Positions 17,651 through 27,341 of a stretch of DNA of 64,000 nucleotides are shown piece after piece. A program made the position numbers and the translations under genes. Each line of letters starts with the position of its first letter. Position 1 is the stretch's first letter. Under the pieces are notes generated by a model that had not been told where the DNA came from, did no database searches, and saw only the letters and a program-made list of their open reading frames with translations. Source of the DNA: Pseudoalteromonas luteoviolacea S2607 (GTDB lineage: Bacteria; Pseudomonadota; Gammaproteobacteria; Enterobacterales; Alteromonadaceae); NCBI RefSeq assembly GCF_001625575.1, contig NZ_AUXV01000004.1, positions 62,001 through 126,000 on the forward strand. The letters are read 5' to 3'.

Positions 17651-17671
17651 GGAGCCCGCATGTTGGGCTCC
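17651..17671 (+). terminator. Hairpin after the BNR lipoprotein gene
   Basis: GGAGCCC pairs with GGGCTCC over a 7-nt loop, and flanking GACA/TGTC can extend it. There is no U tract on the plus strand, so termination is uncertain. The minus-strand gene ending at 17718 also converges on it. Confidence 0.45.
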
Positions 17672-17717
17672 GAATGTCTGGCTTTGGATGATTATCCAAC
17701 TACTTTTTTACGCTTCC

Positions 17718-18176
17718 CTAATACACTTTTTGCATTTGTAGTTGCGGCCTTTTTTCAACCACTTTCTTGAGGATATCACTTTTACCTTCTTCAATTTCAA
17801 TGTGTAGTACGAGCGGGTGCTTTTCACCAAACGTTGTTGCCTTACACAATGAATAATATCTCACTAAATCAGAGCCTACCATACCGCTAACCCAGATACT
17901 AAACATAGCTAATACGACAGTGGCTATGATAATTGCCGTGACCGGAATGGCACCCAAGCTAATAGCAAAATATGCACTGACCGCTAAAATGGCTAAAAAC
18001 ACACATTCTGATTTTATGATTTTAACAACGTGGTTTGTTAAAAAGTCATGCAGAGGATGGGTGTTGCTGTCACATATCGCGCTAATGTCCTCAGTATCTA
18101 CTCTAAGCTCGTCAAGTTCGTCTTGGGCGTCGCGAAAAGCGTCATAGTCATGCCCTTTGATTACATAATGGTTCAT
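17718..18176 (-). CDS. Unknown membrane protein with soluble flanks
   Basis: A 152-residue protein starting MNHYVIKGHDYDAFRDAQ. The ATG at 18176 is preceded by GGAGGT, while the longer frame to 18206 lacks a site. A soluble N-terminal part (1-50), two adjacent membrane helices (about 58-77 and 80-101) and a soluble C-terminal part with GEKHPLVLHIEIEEGK follow. The layout resembles small stress-associated membrane proteins with a ferredoxin-like N-terminal fold (DUF1269-like), but I am not sure. It is transcribed alone. Confidence 0.6.
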   Translation of the reverse strand: MNHYVIKGHDYDAFRDAQDELDELRVDTEDISAICDSNTHPLHDFLTNHVVKIIKSECVFLAILAVSAYFAISLGAIPVTAIIIATVVLAMFSIWVSGMVGSDLVRYYSLCKATTFGEKHPLVLHIEIEEGKSDILKKVVEKRPQLQMQKVY

Positions 18177-18309
18177 AGTACCTCCAACCTGTTGGCTACT
18201 TTCCATATACGCATGATGAAGGCTTTTAGTTTATTTTTTGAACAAGGTGGTTTAGGGGGGCCTAAAGCTGAGGGCTTGACTTTGATTGTTACGAGTTGAG
18301 TTAACAAGA

Positions 18310-18333
18310 GGATGCGCAACACAGTGCGCATCC
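18310..18333. terminator. Terminator region downstream of the RoxA-like cytochrome gene
   Basis: GGATGCGC (18310-18317) pairs with GCGCATCC (18326-18333) over 8 nt, with T residues on the plus-strand side. It is placed 8 nt beyond the stop of the minus-strand cytochrome gene. Confidence 0.6.
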
Positions 18334-18341
18334 TAGCCTTT

Positions 18342-20399
18342 TTAAAGTGTTTTTAGATATTCTATGAGGGCCATTTTTTCTTCATGGCTCAGCTTTGGAC
18401 CAACTTTGCCTTGAGTCGTGGGATCATTCGTAAAAGCATGACCTGTGTTCAAGTTACCCGCTTGCCTAGTATCAAGAATAAAAAATCCGCCCTGATAATC
18501 ATCGGTTTGGTTTGCCGGCAAGGTATCTACCCGGTTATTCATTTGAATAACATGCTTACTCTGCATAATACCGACGTTAATTGGATCAAATGCCAAGCCA
18601 CCCAGCTCAACAAATGTAGGCCTACTTGAAGGCTCCGAAAGCAAGGCGTATAAATTGGGCACAGAACCATTGTGTAAATACGGAGCGGTTGCCCAAATAC
18701 CATTAAGTGGCCTAGCTTTGTAACCTGCGCCCTTTCTCAAACAGTTGGGCCTGCCACCTTCCAGTCGAGTCTGAGCTGCTTGTGAAATATAATTTTGTGC
18801 AAACCATTGCTTATTTGTTTGCTCTACTACAGCGCCTAACGCCAAAGCGAAGTTGTTAGTCGCACTGTCTTGTACATTAACAAATTGAAGACCTGATTGC
18901 ATTTGGGGCGTTTTTTGATTTTCACCTACAGGTACACACAGATCTGTGTTTAGACCGAGCTCCTTGGTGTTGACTGTGCGATTAAGCAATACATGAGCCT
19001 GCGCAGGATCAGTACCAATTTCGCTCAACTCTACCATCTTGAGTCGGAGGTACTTTCTATCCGTAAACTTGATTTGACCGTCTTGCTCATAACCAATTTT
19101 AGACCAGTGCTCGGCCCAAAAGTCGGGGTTGCCCATAGGGGGAAGGTGACACCCCTGGCAGTTACGTTGATAGAGGCTTTTTCCCTTTTCTGCCAATGTA
19201 TTATTAATCTCAGGCAAGCTTTGTGGCCATTGGGGGGCTTTTAGCCCTGTTATCTGGCCTAACTGTCCGGGCTGGTAATTTTTGAGGGGATAATCACCAG
19301 CTAACCATTTTTCAAGCTGGTAGAGGGTATCAATTGGTATGGAGCTCGAAAATGTCGCGGCCTGTTGCAACTGATTTGTACGGAGTCGCATGTCGACAAA
19401 CGCTTCCACGCCAAGAGCTTCACCAGCATTTCGAATGAGGGGCTGCATTATTGAGCCGTCGTACTGGACCCAGTCAAACCATGAGGTCGTCCAAATATGC
19501 GGGTAATTTACTGGCGCCTCGATTGGGTTATAGTTTTCAGGGCGGTCCATATTGTCTGCAAACACTTTGTTTCCGATTCGGTTTAGCGCATCAAGACGAC
19601 TGAATCCTTCAGTCACATTGATGGTGTCTTGACCTTTGGCGAGCTGAGCAACGGTATCTTGTAGCGCACTTTTAAGCTTTGCTTTACTGACAACGTTGTA
19701 GTTGCTACCCAGTACTTTACGTGCAAAGCGCTCAAAGCGACCATCAAATGGGGCTAGTTTACTTGAGAGTACGGTTTGACCAATCGCCGCCCCCAGTGAT
19801 TTTGTCAATAGCCCCAAGTCGGTCATTGCTGGGCCACCATCCACAACATAGCGGGTGTTGTCATATGTGAATTGTCCAGTGTGACATGCGGTGCACGTGA
19901 AGCCAACTGCCGTGGCTTTGCGATCTAAGCCTGGCATATTCATGCTGGTGGTCTTAGCAAGGCCCAAAGGCAATTGCTGTTTATCTGAATAGGGCGTGTT
20001 GATATCGTTTAAATTAATGAAACCTAGGCGATATATATACTCTGATAAGAACGCCTTTTCTTGTGAGAAAAGTATAAACCAAGGGATACTTTTGGGTGCC
20101 TCAAGTGCAGCTAACCATTCGTAAGGAATGGGCAGTGTTGCTGTGCCTTGTGATGCATGGTACGGCCATTGGTGGTTGTTGTATTGATCTTTTGGTAACC
20201 ATCCATTTTGATTAATAAACTTGGTTTCAAGGTGTTGATACTCAGGAAGTGTAGGCGGAGTTAAACCATATTTTAGTTCGCTCAGCGCTGTAACGGTGCG
20301 CAAGGCGAATGAAGTGACGGTTACTACAATGACGATAGATAGAATCCATGGCCATTTTGTAAATAGCCATCTTAGGACAATAGGGTAAGTACGGGGCAT
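18342..20399 (-). CDS. RoxA-like di-haem cytochrome c (peroxidase-like)
   Basis: A 685-residue protein anchored by an N-terminal helix (about 13-33). It has two haem c motifs: CTACH near residue 168 and CQGCH near 412. Between them is a WTTSWFDWVQYDGS segment, and near the C-terminus AKPLNGIW-type text (ARPLNGIWATAPYLHNGSVP), both typical of the large RoxA/di-haem cytochrome peroxidase-like family. Family members include rubber oxygenases and uncharacterised periplasmic oxidases; the substrate is not predictable here. It should act in the periplasm and needs the haem c maturation system. It appears monocistronic. Confidence 0.85.
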   Translation of the reverse strand: MPRTYPIVLRWLFTKWPWILSIVIVVTVTSFALRTVTALSELKYGLTPPTLPEYQHLETKFINQNGWLPKDQYNNHQWPYHASQGTATLPIPYEWLAALEAPKSIPWFILFSQEKAFLSEYIYRLGFINLNDINTPYSDKQQLPLGLAKTTSMNMPGLDRKATAVGFTCTACHTGQFTYDNTRYVVDGGPAMTDLGLLTKSLGAAIGQTVLSSKLAPFDGRFERFARKVLGSNYNVVSKAKLKSALQDTVAQLAKGQDTINVTEGFSRLDALNRIGNKVFADNMDRPENYNPIEAPVNYPHIWTTSWFDWVQYDGSIMQPLIRNAGEALGVEAFVDMRLRTNQLQQAATFSSSIPIDTLYQLEKWLAGDYPLKNYQPGQLGQITGLKAPQWPQSLPEINNTLAEKGKSLYQRNCQGCHLPPMGNPDFWAEHWSKIGYEQDGQIKFTDRKYLRLKMVELSEIGTDPAQAHVLLNRTVNTKELGLNTDLCVPVGENQKTPQMQSGLQFVNVQDSATNNFALALGAVVEQTNKQWFAQNYISQAAQTRLEGGRPNCLRKGAGYKARPLNGIWATAPYLHNGSVPNLYALLSEPSSRPTFVELGGLAFDPINVGIMQSKHVIQMNNRVDTLPANQTDDYQGGFFILDTRQAGNLNTGHAFTNDPTTQGKVGPKLSHEEKMALIEYLKTL

Positions 20400-20804
20400 A
20401 AAGTTCTCTGACGGTTTTTAATTGCATTAACATTTTCACATATTTTGTTAACGCTAAAAATTACAGATGATTACACGTTGTAGCCCAAGAAGTTCTGATG
20501 ATTTGCATTGCGGCGCAAAAATTGAAAGGAGATACAGAATGATAATCTGCTGACAGGTTTAACACACCTTTAAATAGCAAGTGTGGTAGCCGAAGGCAAC
20601 GAAGGGTCGTTGAGGAGCACAATTGAAATAAGACCCTTTGTAAGGGGCATGTTTATGTGCGTTGACCGTGGTGCCTACTTCGTTATGCCATAGAGTTTGT
20701 GCCTTTCTTTCTGTGCTTTTGATATCTAAATTAATAAAAAGTTAGCATAAAAACCATTTCGTTAACTAAGATTAGTTCTTAAGTTTTAATTTTTGAGGGT
20801 GGTT
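20400..20804. other. Intergenic region between divergent cytochrome and channel genes
   Basis: About 400 nt. A weak inverted repeat (AAGGGTC 20602 / GACCCTT 20632, 23-nt loop) is the only structure seen. No small gene with a ribosome binding site and no clear promoter. Confidence 0.4.
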
Positions 20805-21638
20805 ATGGATATTGCTGAAATAGATATGCAAAAAATTATCGATTTGATAACGGTTCATGCGGTTGAGTTTGCGCCAAAGTTCGCACTTGCAATTATTACC
20901 TTAATTCTAGGTTTATGGTTGATATCTTTAGTTGGAAAAGCGATAGACTTTTTACTTGAGAAGCGAGAGTTTAATGTTTCGCTCAGAAAGTGGCTGAGTA
21001 GTGTGGCGACCGTGCTGTTAAAGGCGTGTTTGTTTATATCTGTCATCTCAATGCTGGGTGTAAAAACAACCTCCTTTATCGCGATATTGGGTGCGGCAGG
21101 TTTAGCGGTGGGCCTTGCCTTACAAGGTAGTCTTTCAAATTTTGCAGGCGGGGTGCTCATATTAATTTTCAAACCATTTCAGGTTGGAGATTATATAGTC
21201 GCACAAGGTGAGGAGGGTGTGGTTGAAGCCATTGACGTATTCTGCACCTTTTTAACTACGCTTGATAATCGCCGGATAATCCTACCCAACGGGCCACTGG
21301 CAAGTGAAAAGGTAAATAATGTCACCCACGAGCAAATTCGTCGAGTCGATTTAGCTGTTGGAATTAGTTACAACAATAGCGTTGATGAAGCTGAGAAAGC
21401 CTTGTTGGAGATGGCCAAAAACGACAGCCGGATCTTACAAGAACCTGCGCCTTTTGTCGGCGTAGTCGGTTATGGTGATAATTCTATAGACCTAACGGTT
21501 TGGGTGTGGTGTAAAACGGACGATTATTGGGATGTCTATTTTGATACAAACCGAGCTATAAAACCTGCGCTAGACAGCGCCAATGTTGCTATTCCATTCC
21601 CACAACGGGATGTGCATATTATTGAAAAAAGCTCATAG
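20805..21638 (+). CDS. mscS: Small-conductance mechanosensitive channel (MscS)
   Basis: A 277-residue protein, near E. coli MscS in length. Three membrane helices are visible. TM3 carries the pore-lining Ala/Gly pattern (ILGAAGLAVGLALQGSLSNFAGG) and runs into the beta domain FKPFQVGDYIV and the alpha/beta cage. It should open under hypo-osmotic membrane tension and release solutes. The ATG at 20805 is chosen because GAGGGTGG precedes it; an upstream GTG at 20793 lacks a site. A terminator hairpin follows. Confidence 0.93.
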   Translation: MDIAEIDMQKIIDLITVHAVEFAPKFALAIITLILGLWLISLVGKAIDFLLEKREFNVSLRKWLSSVATVLLKACLFISVISMLGVKTTSFIAILGAAGLAVGLALQGSLSNFAGGVLILIFKPFQVGDYIVAQGEEGVVEAIDVFCTFLTTLDNRRIILPNGPLASEKVNNVTHEQIRRVDLAVGISYNNSVDEAEKALLEMAKNDSRILQEPAPFVGVVGYGDNSIDLTVWVWCKTDDYWDVYFDTNRAIKPALDSANVAIPFPQRDVHIIEKSS

Positions 21639-21659
21639 GCTTCTAGCTGGCAGTAAGTT

Positions 21660-21693
21660 CAGTGGGCGCTGTTTTTCAGCGCCCATTGGTTTT
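21660..21693 (+). terminator. Terminator of mscS
   Basis: TGGGCGCTG pairs with CAGCGCCCA over a T-rich loop, followed by TTGGTTTT. It also lies 3' of the convergent OM barrel gene. Confidence 0.8.
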
Positions 21694-21695
21694 AC

Positions 21696-22388
21696 TTAAA
21701 AGTTGTAACGCAACGTGACTGAGTAGGTTTCGTAAATGTCGATATTGCGATATAACGCGCTAAGCGTGAAATTCTGAGCGAAACTGTATTTTCCCCCAAA
21801 TTGGTAAAACAATTCATGCTTTTGTTCGGCGTCTTTTAAGTACTCATATCCGATACCTGCAACTACGCTGGCACTTTCTGAAAACGCGTAATGATAGTTT
21901 GTTTGCAAAGTATAGGTGTTAGTGTGGTCATTTAAATTAAAGCGATGAGGTGCATCAGCTTCAATGAGGTAGCTGCCCGTGCTAAGAATTTGCTCTGTTT
22001 CTAGAATATTGTAATCAACATTTAGGCGATTGATACGTGCAGCTAATTCGATGGCTGAGTTGTCATCTTGTGCAAACAAATATGCGCCGCCAATACTCCA
22101 ATAGTCTATCTCTCCATCAATATGTAAGTTGGTAAGCACTTTCGCTTCAAGAATCTCGTCAATATCTGACATTGTTCCCTTACCAGAAGTACTCATATAT
22201 TGTGCAGCTGCCACCCAGCTATCAGCAAACTGTTTGCTTGCTTCAAAGGTGTTACCGTCATGGCTTATAAAGTTGTCTTGTTTGAATTTTGCGTAACCTA
22301 CACCCACATAATCAAAGTTAATGGCATTGCTTGCAAATGTATGACCAGAGAAAAGAGCGACGGTAAGCGCAAAAAGTGACGGCTTCAT
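21696..22388 (-). CDS. Outer-membrane beta-barrel protein
   Basis: A 230-residue protein with a signal peptide (1-19, ending FAS) and alternating aromatic/polar strands throughout (YVGVGYAKF, ASVVAGIGYEYL, FTLSALYRNI). It ends with a C-terminal Phe in SVTLRYNF, the recognition signal for the Bam machinery. About eight to ten strands fit the length. Function may be porin-like or adhesive; nothing specific can be said. Transcribed alone. Confidence 0.8.
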   Translation of the reverse strand: MKPSLFALTVALFSGHTFASNAINFDYVGVGYAKFKQDNFISHDGNTFEASKQFADSWVAAAQYMSTSGKGTMSDIDEILEAKVLTNLHIDGEIDYWSIGGAYLFAQDDNSAIELAARINRLNVDYNILETEQILSTGSYLIEADAPHRFNLNDHTNTYTLQTNYHYAFSESASVVAGIGYEYLKDAEQKHELFYQFGGKYSFAQNFTLSALYRNIDIYETYSVTLRYNF

Positions 22389-22672
22389 AAAAGTCCCTAA
22401 TAAGATTACTTAAAAACGGCGCATCATACACAGAAAGAAATATATGTAAAGTTATGTTATTTAAGGTTATTTATGGCCTGTTAGTATTGTGCATTTTATG
22501 TTTTATTTATGTTGTGATTGGTTGTGAGCGTGAAGTTCTCTTAACACAGAGTTTATTTAACCGCATATTTTCAGCTGCTTCGCCATTGTCTTATTAATGA
22601 AAAGTCTGCCCCATATTATCTACATATAATGCTCCATCACACATGGGGTCGCAGGTAAGCAGGAATAAGATT

Positions 22673-23437
22673 ATGTATGACTTAAAAGGGAAAAAAGGCC
22701 TAGTTGTCGGGGTTGCTAATCAACATAGTATCGCTTTTTCGTGTGCTCAAATGCTGTATGAACAAGGTGCCGAGCTAATAGTAAGTTATGCCAATGAGAA
22801 AACCGCGCCTTTTATTCAACCTCTCCAAGACGCTTTACCCTCCGTGTTGTTTAAACAGTGTGATGTAAGCTGTGATGAACAACTAGCCAGCCTTGCTGCA
22901 ATTGCCCGGTCTGAATTCGGCAACATCGACTTTGTCATTCACAGTGTTGCTTTTGCACCGAAGGAGGACTTGAAAGGCCGCCTCATTGATGCGCACCGAG
23001 CAGGGTTTCAATTGGCTATGGATGTTTCCTGCCTTTCTTTCATTCGTTTGATCAGACTGCTAGAGCCGATTTTAAATCCAGCATCTAGTTTGATTACGAT
23101 GTCTTACCTAGGTGGTGCTAGGGCGGTACAAAACTACGGCTTGATGGGGCCTATTAAAGCTTCTTTAGAGTCATCAGTAAGGTACATGGCATTAGAGTTG
23201 GGTCAGCAGGGCCATCGAGTGAATGCATTATCACCAGGGCCCATCAAAACCCGTGCCGCTTCAGGTTTGAAAGATTTTGACCTGTTGCTTGAAAGAAGTG
23301 AGCACAAATCACCTTTAAAGCGAAATTTATCTCCCGAAGATGTTGCGGGTGCCGCTGTATTTTTAGTCAGTGATCTATCAATGGCTATCACAGGCAGCAC
23401 TTTGTATGTGGATAACGGCTATCACGCAGTGGATTAA
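22673..23437 (+). CDS. fabI: Enoyl-ACP reductase, FabI type
   Basis: A 254-residue short-chain dehydrogenase of the FabI class. It has the N-terminal LKGKKGLVVGVANQHSIA nucleotide-binding segment (starting near residue 3), and the catalytic Tyr and Lys appear in the FabI-specific Y-x6-K spacing (YGLMGPIK). A C-terminal DVAGAAVFLVSDLSMAITG segment completes the match. It reduces trans-2-enoyl-ACP in fatty acid elongation. The ATG at 22673 has AGGA 8 nt upstream and matches the usual FabI start. A MaoC hydratase gene follows 3 nt later, so both steps of enoyl metabolism are co-transcribed. This may be an accessory copy. Confidence 0.88.
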   Translation: MYDLKGKKGLVVGVANQHSIAFSCAQMLYEQGAELIVSYANEKTAPFIQPLQDALPSVLFKQCDVSCDEQLASLAAIARSEFGNIDFVIHSVAFAPKEDLKGRLIDAHRAGFQLAMDVSCLSFIRLIRLLEPILNPASSLITMSYLGGARAVQNYGLMGPIKASLESSVRYMALELGQQGHRVNALSPGPIKTRAASGLKDFDLLLERSEHKSPLKRNLSPEDVAGAAVFLVSDLSMAITGSTLYVDNGYHAVD

Positions 23438-23440
23438 AAT

Positions 23441-23920
23441 ATGAAACTAGAGAATATTATTTTTGATGAGATTGAGATCGGCTACAACGTTTCTGTTGTA
23501 AGAACTGTTACTACCAGCGATGTACTGGGTTTCGCTGCTTTAACTGGCGATTATAATCCTGTTCATTTAAATGAAGCATATGCCAAACAAACGCGATTTC
23601 ATGGTGTTGTCGCCCATGGTATGTGGACGGCCGCACAAATATCAGCAGTGATCGGTACGCGATTACCAGGCCCTGGTTCTATTTACTTATCTCAAGATCT
23701 GAAGTTTGTTGCACCTGTAAAAGTAGGAGACGAAATCACAACGAAAATTACCGTTATTGATAAAGATATGAACCATGGAATTGTGACGCTAGACTGCCAA
23801 TGCACGAACCAAAATAAGCAAGAAGTTGTCTTTGGTATTGCTTCGGTGTTGGCACCCCAAGAAAAGCAATTTGTTGAGGTGATTGAGCCTACAGTAAAGG
23901 TCTTTGAAAAGATTAGTTAG
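23441..23920 (+). CDS. MaoC-like (R)-specific enoyl hydratase
   Basis: A 159-residue hot-dog-fold protein. The hydratase catalytic segment is visible as ALTGDYNPVHLNEAYA (Asp and His of the active site), followed by FHGVVAHGMWTA. It converts enoyl thioesters to (R)-3-hydroxyacyl thioesters, as in PhaJ and in the N-terminal domain of some phosphotransacetylases. It directly follows fabI (3 nt gap). The pairing suggests hydration and reduction of the same enoyl pool, in fatty-acid or polyhydroxyalkanoate metabolism (inference). Confidence 0.85.
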   Translation: MKLENIIFDEIEIGYNVSVVRTVTTSDVLGFAALTGDYNPVHLNEAYAKQTRFHGVVAHGMWTAAQISAVIGTRLPGPGSIYLSQDLKFVAPVKVGDEITTKITVIDKDMNHGIVTLDCQCTNQNKQEVVFGIASVLAPQEKQFVEVIEPTVKVFEKIS

Positions 23921-24027
23921 GGAGATATTTTATTGTTATATACACAATAAAATGAGCAAGACGTAAAGATTGTATTATATTTTTAGAATCGTTCAGCAAG
24001 GGTACCGTATTGGGCTAGAAGGTAAAC

Positions 24028-25848
24028 ATGTTTGCGGAGCTAAAGATATCGAGTCGCCTCGGGGCCGGCTTTTTTGTGTTGCTGCTGTTATTTAGCTGTG
24101 CTGTTTTAGTTTCGATACAAGCATTGAATACTGCAGCAGAAGGGTTTAGAGATTACCGTTCACTTGCTCGAAATACAAACAATGCCGGACGTGTGCAGGC
24201 TAATCTTCTTAGCTTGAGGATAGCAGCCCTGCATTACATAAATAATGGTAAAGCCGAAGCTTTAAGAGAAGAGTTGTCGCGCATGGCAGCACTGAAAGCG
24301 TTATTACAAAGTGCTCATAAAGACGCTATCAGTGAAGAGCAGATAAGCACTTTCAATGATGTAGAGCAGCTCGCAAATCAATACGCGTCGGTGTTTGAGC
24401 AAGTGGCGGATAAAATTGCTGAACGCAACGTGCTGGTTCACGACAAACTCAATGTAATTGGCCCGAGAATGGAGCAAGATCTCTCTCAGATCTTATTGAG
24501 TTCAAGGCGAGAAAACGATTTGGAAGCTGCATTTTTTGCTGCTACCGCATTGAGAAGCTTGCTAATAGCAAGATTGCATGTCGTTAAGTTTTTAGACACA
24601 AACTTGGTTGAGGAAGTGGAGCGTGTTCAGACCGAATATGCCCTATTTAGAGATAACTTACGAAAACTCGGTGTTTTAATTCAGGAACAGAATCGACATA
24701 GCGATTATGTAAACCTTCTGCGGCTTGCACCTAAATACATTAAAAATTTTAACGAACTGGTTTTTGTAATTGACTCGAGAAATCAACTTAAACGTGAACA
24801 ATTAGATGTCATTGGACAGCGGGCTGCACACCAAATCGAAGCGCTTAAGCTAAGCATTAAAGATTTGCAAGATAAAATGGGTCCAGCGTTACAACAAGAT
24901 AACCGCAACTCTCAAAAACTAGTTGTTACGGTCAGTGTAATAAGTTTTGTTGTGGCCATAATGCTTGCAGTACTCATTTCTAAATCGATCACGGTCCCCA
25001 TTAATGATGCAGTAGCAATTGCAAACTCACTGGCTGCAGGCAATTTGGTGATGGGGAAAAGAATTCATGGCGACAGTGAAACATCGCGCCTGTTAAGAGC
25101 TTTGCAAGGGATGTCTAAGCAATTCGCAACAGTGATTAAGGAAGTGAAACAAAGCTCTTCTTCCTTAGAAAAAGTTTCAGTTTTGGTGATTCGAATTGCG
25201 AAAGAAATGGCAATGTCGGCGGTGCAGCAAGAGAAGAGTGTTTCAAATACGAAAAGTGCTGCTTTGAAAATGGGTGAGTCGATTAAAGCCAATAGTGAGT
25301 TCGCACTGGAAACGGATAGCGTAGCGATTAACACGACCAAAGAGGCCGAAGACGGTGGTGGAAAAGTTAAGCAAACCATTGGCGCGATGAAGACAATTGC
25401 TCAGCAGATAAAAATAATTGATGAAATTGCCTATCAGACTAATTTGTTAGCTTTAAATGCGACAATTGAAGCTTCACGTGCAGGTGTCCATGGCAAAGGG
25501 TTTACCGTTGTTGCAAGCGAAGTCCGAAAGTTATCTGAGCGATGCCAGCAAGCTTCGGAAAGAATAGGAGAAACAGCGAACGAAAGTGTGAATTTGGCTG
25601 AGGTTGCAGGTAGGCAGCTTGAAACAATTATACCCGCAGCGAATAAAACTTCATGCCTAGTCCAAAATATGATGGATATATCAAAGCAACAATTGGAGGG
25701 ACTAAAACAAATCAACGAAACAGTCGAAGCGGTAGATACCGCGACTCTAAGGAATACTCAGGCAAGCAATAGCTTAACTCGTTCTGTTCAAGATATTGTA
25801 AAGGTCTCTCAAAATTTGCAGGCGAGTGCGTCATTCTTTAAGCTTTAA
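24028..25848 (+). CDS. Methyl-accepting chemotaxis protein
   Basis: A 606-residue chemoreceptor. TM1 is at about 11-32 and TM2 at about 300-320. They enclose a helical periplasmic domain of about 265 residues, long enough for the helical bimodular (HBM) type, which binds organic acids in relatives. A HAMP domain follows (KSITVPINDAVAIANSLAAG), then the signalling hairpin with its tip IDEIAYQTNLLALNATIEASRAG. The tip departs from the usual AAVEAARAGE text (TIEAS, GVHGKG), though the key Glu and Arg positions remain. It couples to CheA/CheW. It is transcribed alone. Confidence 0.9.
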   Translation: MFAELKISSRLGAGFFVLLLLFSCAVLVSIQALNTAAEGFRDYRSLARNTNNAGRVQANLLSLRIAALHYINNGKAEALREELSRMAALKALLQSAHKDAISEEQISTFNDVEQLANQYASVFEQVADKIAERNVLVHDKLNVIGPRMEQDLSQILLSSRRENDLEAAFFAATALRSLLIARLHVVKFLDTNLVEEVERVQTEYALFRDNLRKLGVLIQEQNRHSDYVNLLRLAPKYIKNFNELVFVIDSRNQLKREQLDVIGQRAAHQIEALKLSIKDLQDKMGPALQQDNRNSQKLVVTVSVISFVVAIMLAVLISKSITVPINDAVAIANSLAAGNLVMGKRIHGDSETSRLLRALQGMSKQFATVIKEVKQSSSSLEKVSVLVIRIAKEMAMSAVQQEKSVSNTKSAALKMGESIKANSEFALETDSVAINTTKEAEDGGGKVKQTIGAMKTIAQQIKIIDEIAYQTNLLALNATIEASRAGVHGKGFTVVASEVRKLSERCQQASERIGETANESVNLAEVAGRQLETIIPAANKTSCLVQNMMDISKQQLEGLKQINETVEAVDTATLRNTQASNSLTRSVQDIVKVSQNLQASASFFKL

Positions 25849-25919
25849 CTCACCAAAATAAATGAGCTAAAGCTTAAAGTAAATTGCTTATGTATCTATT
25901 TTAAACAGTAGCCTAGCTG

Positions 25920-27341
25920 CTACTTTCCAGGAGATAGGGCAACAATTTTACTGGTTTTAGTTTGTCTATCATTCATGGTTATATAAAGCTCACCCGTTGG
26001 CGCAGTGACGACATCGCGAATTCTACCAAGACCTTTTAAAATAATCTCATCTTCAATGACTTGATCATTCTTTATACGTAAGCGATGTAATTGCGTTTTA
26101 GCTAAACTACCAACAAATAAGTCGCCTTGCCATTGGCTAAAGCGGTTGCCAGTGTAAAAGTTCATACCAGCGACTGCAATAGACGGTGTCCATTGATGAA
26201 TCGGTTGCTGCATACCTGGCAGGTTAGTATGCGGAGTGATCGGGGTTCCATCGTAGTTCATTCCAAATGTAACTTTGGGCCATCCATAATTGAGGCCTTT
26301 TGAGATTAAGTTAAGTTCGTCACCGCCTCTAGGTCCATGCTCCGTTGACCATATTTGATTAGTTGTCGGGTGCTTCACTAAGCCTTGTGGGTTTCTATTT
26401 CCGTATGTCCAAATCGTTTTAAGTGCACCAGGTTGAGAGAAAAAAGGATTATCTTTTGGGATTCGTCCATCTTTGTAGATCCGGTGTATTTTGCCATTTT
26501 GTGTGGTTAAATCTTGCGCATCATTTTGTTGTCCTTCATCTCCATTACTAAAAAACAGGTAATCGCCAGAAATTGCAAACCGAGAGCCAAAATGCCAGCC
26601 TCTATTTCTATGAGTTCGCGAGGGTGCTTCAAACAATGTTTGTTGTTCAACCCATTGATTATTTTTTATTTTTCCACGAACTATCGCTGTAATACCAATG
26701 TCTCGCCCAGAGCTGTTTTTACCCGTCTTTTTGCTGTATGACAGGTAAATCCAGCCATTTTGGGCATAGTCTGGATCTGGCATTACATCTAGCATGCCGC
26801 CTTGACCACGATGCCATACTTCAGGAGTGTGTTTTATTTGCACTTTGCTACCGTCTTTACTCAAAAGCCATAATTCGCCTTTTCTTAACGTGTATAGCAA
26901 ATCTCCATTTGGCAAAAAGTCCATAGCCCAAATGATACCTTTAGCAGAGGTAATAGCGCGTGTATTGACTGTGTGGTGCTGAGTATTGAATTTTTTGTTC
27001 AAGGTTGGAGTTTGAATGGCTTGGGATTCTGCGCGGTATCCAGCTTCTCTGATATAAACGACTAAGGTACGAATTGTTTCATCAGAAAGAGATGAAGCAA
27101 AGGCTGGCATTCCGCGATCTACAATGCCTTGTTTGATTGCGTTTGTGAGTGACTTATCTGTGCCACCATTCAGCCACGTTGAATCGAGTAATGAGCCAGC
27201 CATCCCGCCTTGCAAATTAGCACCGTGGCAAGATGCACAATTTGCTTTAAACACATCTTCTACTTTAGTTTCAGCCAAAGCGACCAATGGACTGACACAG
27301 ACAATACTTAGCACCGTTGCTAAATAGTCGTTTTTTTTCAT
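25920..27341 (-). CDS. Cytochrome c fused to PQQ-type sugar dehydrogenase
   Basis: A 473-residue fusion. Residues 1-22 are a signal peptide. Residues 28-105 form a class I cytochrome c with haem motif CASCH and Met ligand in RGMPAF. From about 125 on is a six-bladed glucose/sorbosone dehydrogenase propeller (WAMDFLPNGDLLYT, GWHFGSRFAISGDYLFFSNGDEG, TEHGPRGGDELNLI). The family oxidises aldoses in the periplasm with PQQ; the fused haem would pass electrons to the respiratory chain. The ATG at 27341 starts a better signal peptide than the 27371 frame. No PQQ synthesis genes are in the window. Confidence 0.88.
   Translation of the reverse strand: MKKNDYLATVLSIVCVSPLVALAETKVEDVFKANCASCHGANLQGGMAGSLLDSTWLNGGTDKSLTNAIKQGIVDRGMPAFASSLSDETIRTLVVYIREAGYRAESQAIQTPTLNKKFNTQHHTVNTRAITSAKGIIWAMDFLPNGDLLYTLRKGELWLLSKDGSKVQIKHTPEVWHRGQGGMLDVMPDPDYAQNGWIYLSYSKKTGKNSSGRDIGITAIVRGKIKNNQWVEQQTLFEAPSRTHRNRGWHFGSRFAISGDYLFFSNGDEGQQNDAQDLTTQNGKIHRIYKDGRIPKDNPFFSQPGALKTIWTYGNRNPQGLVKHPTTNQIWSTEHGPRGGDELNLISKGLNYGWPKVTFGMNYDGTPITPHTNLPGMQQPIHQWTPSIAVAGMNFYTGNRFSQWQGDLFVGSLAKTQLHRLRIKNDQVIEDEIILKGLGRIRDVVTAPTGELYITMNDRQTKTSKIVALSPGK

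Noticed and set aside
21696-22388. OmpA-family protein
   Set aside because: There is a barrel signature and terminal Phe, but no peptidoglycan-binding OmpA C-terminal domain.
24028-25848. Defective chemoreceptor because of the altered hairpin tip
   Set aside because: The tip differs from the E. coli consensus, but key Glu, Arg and Asn positions are kept, so loss of function is not supported.
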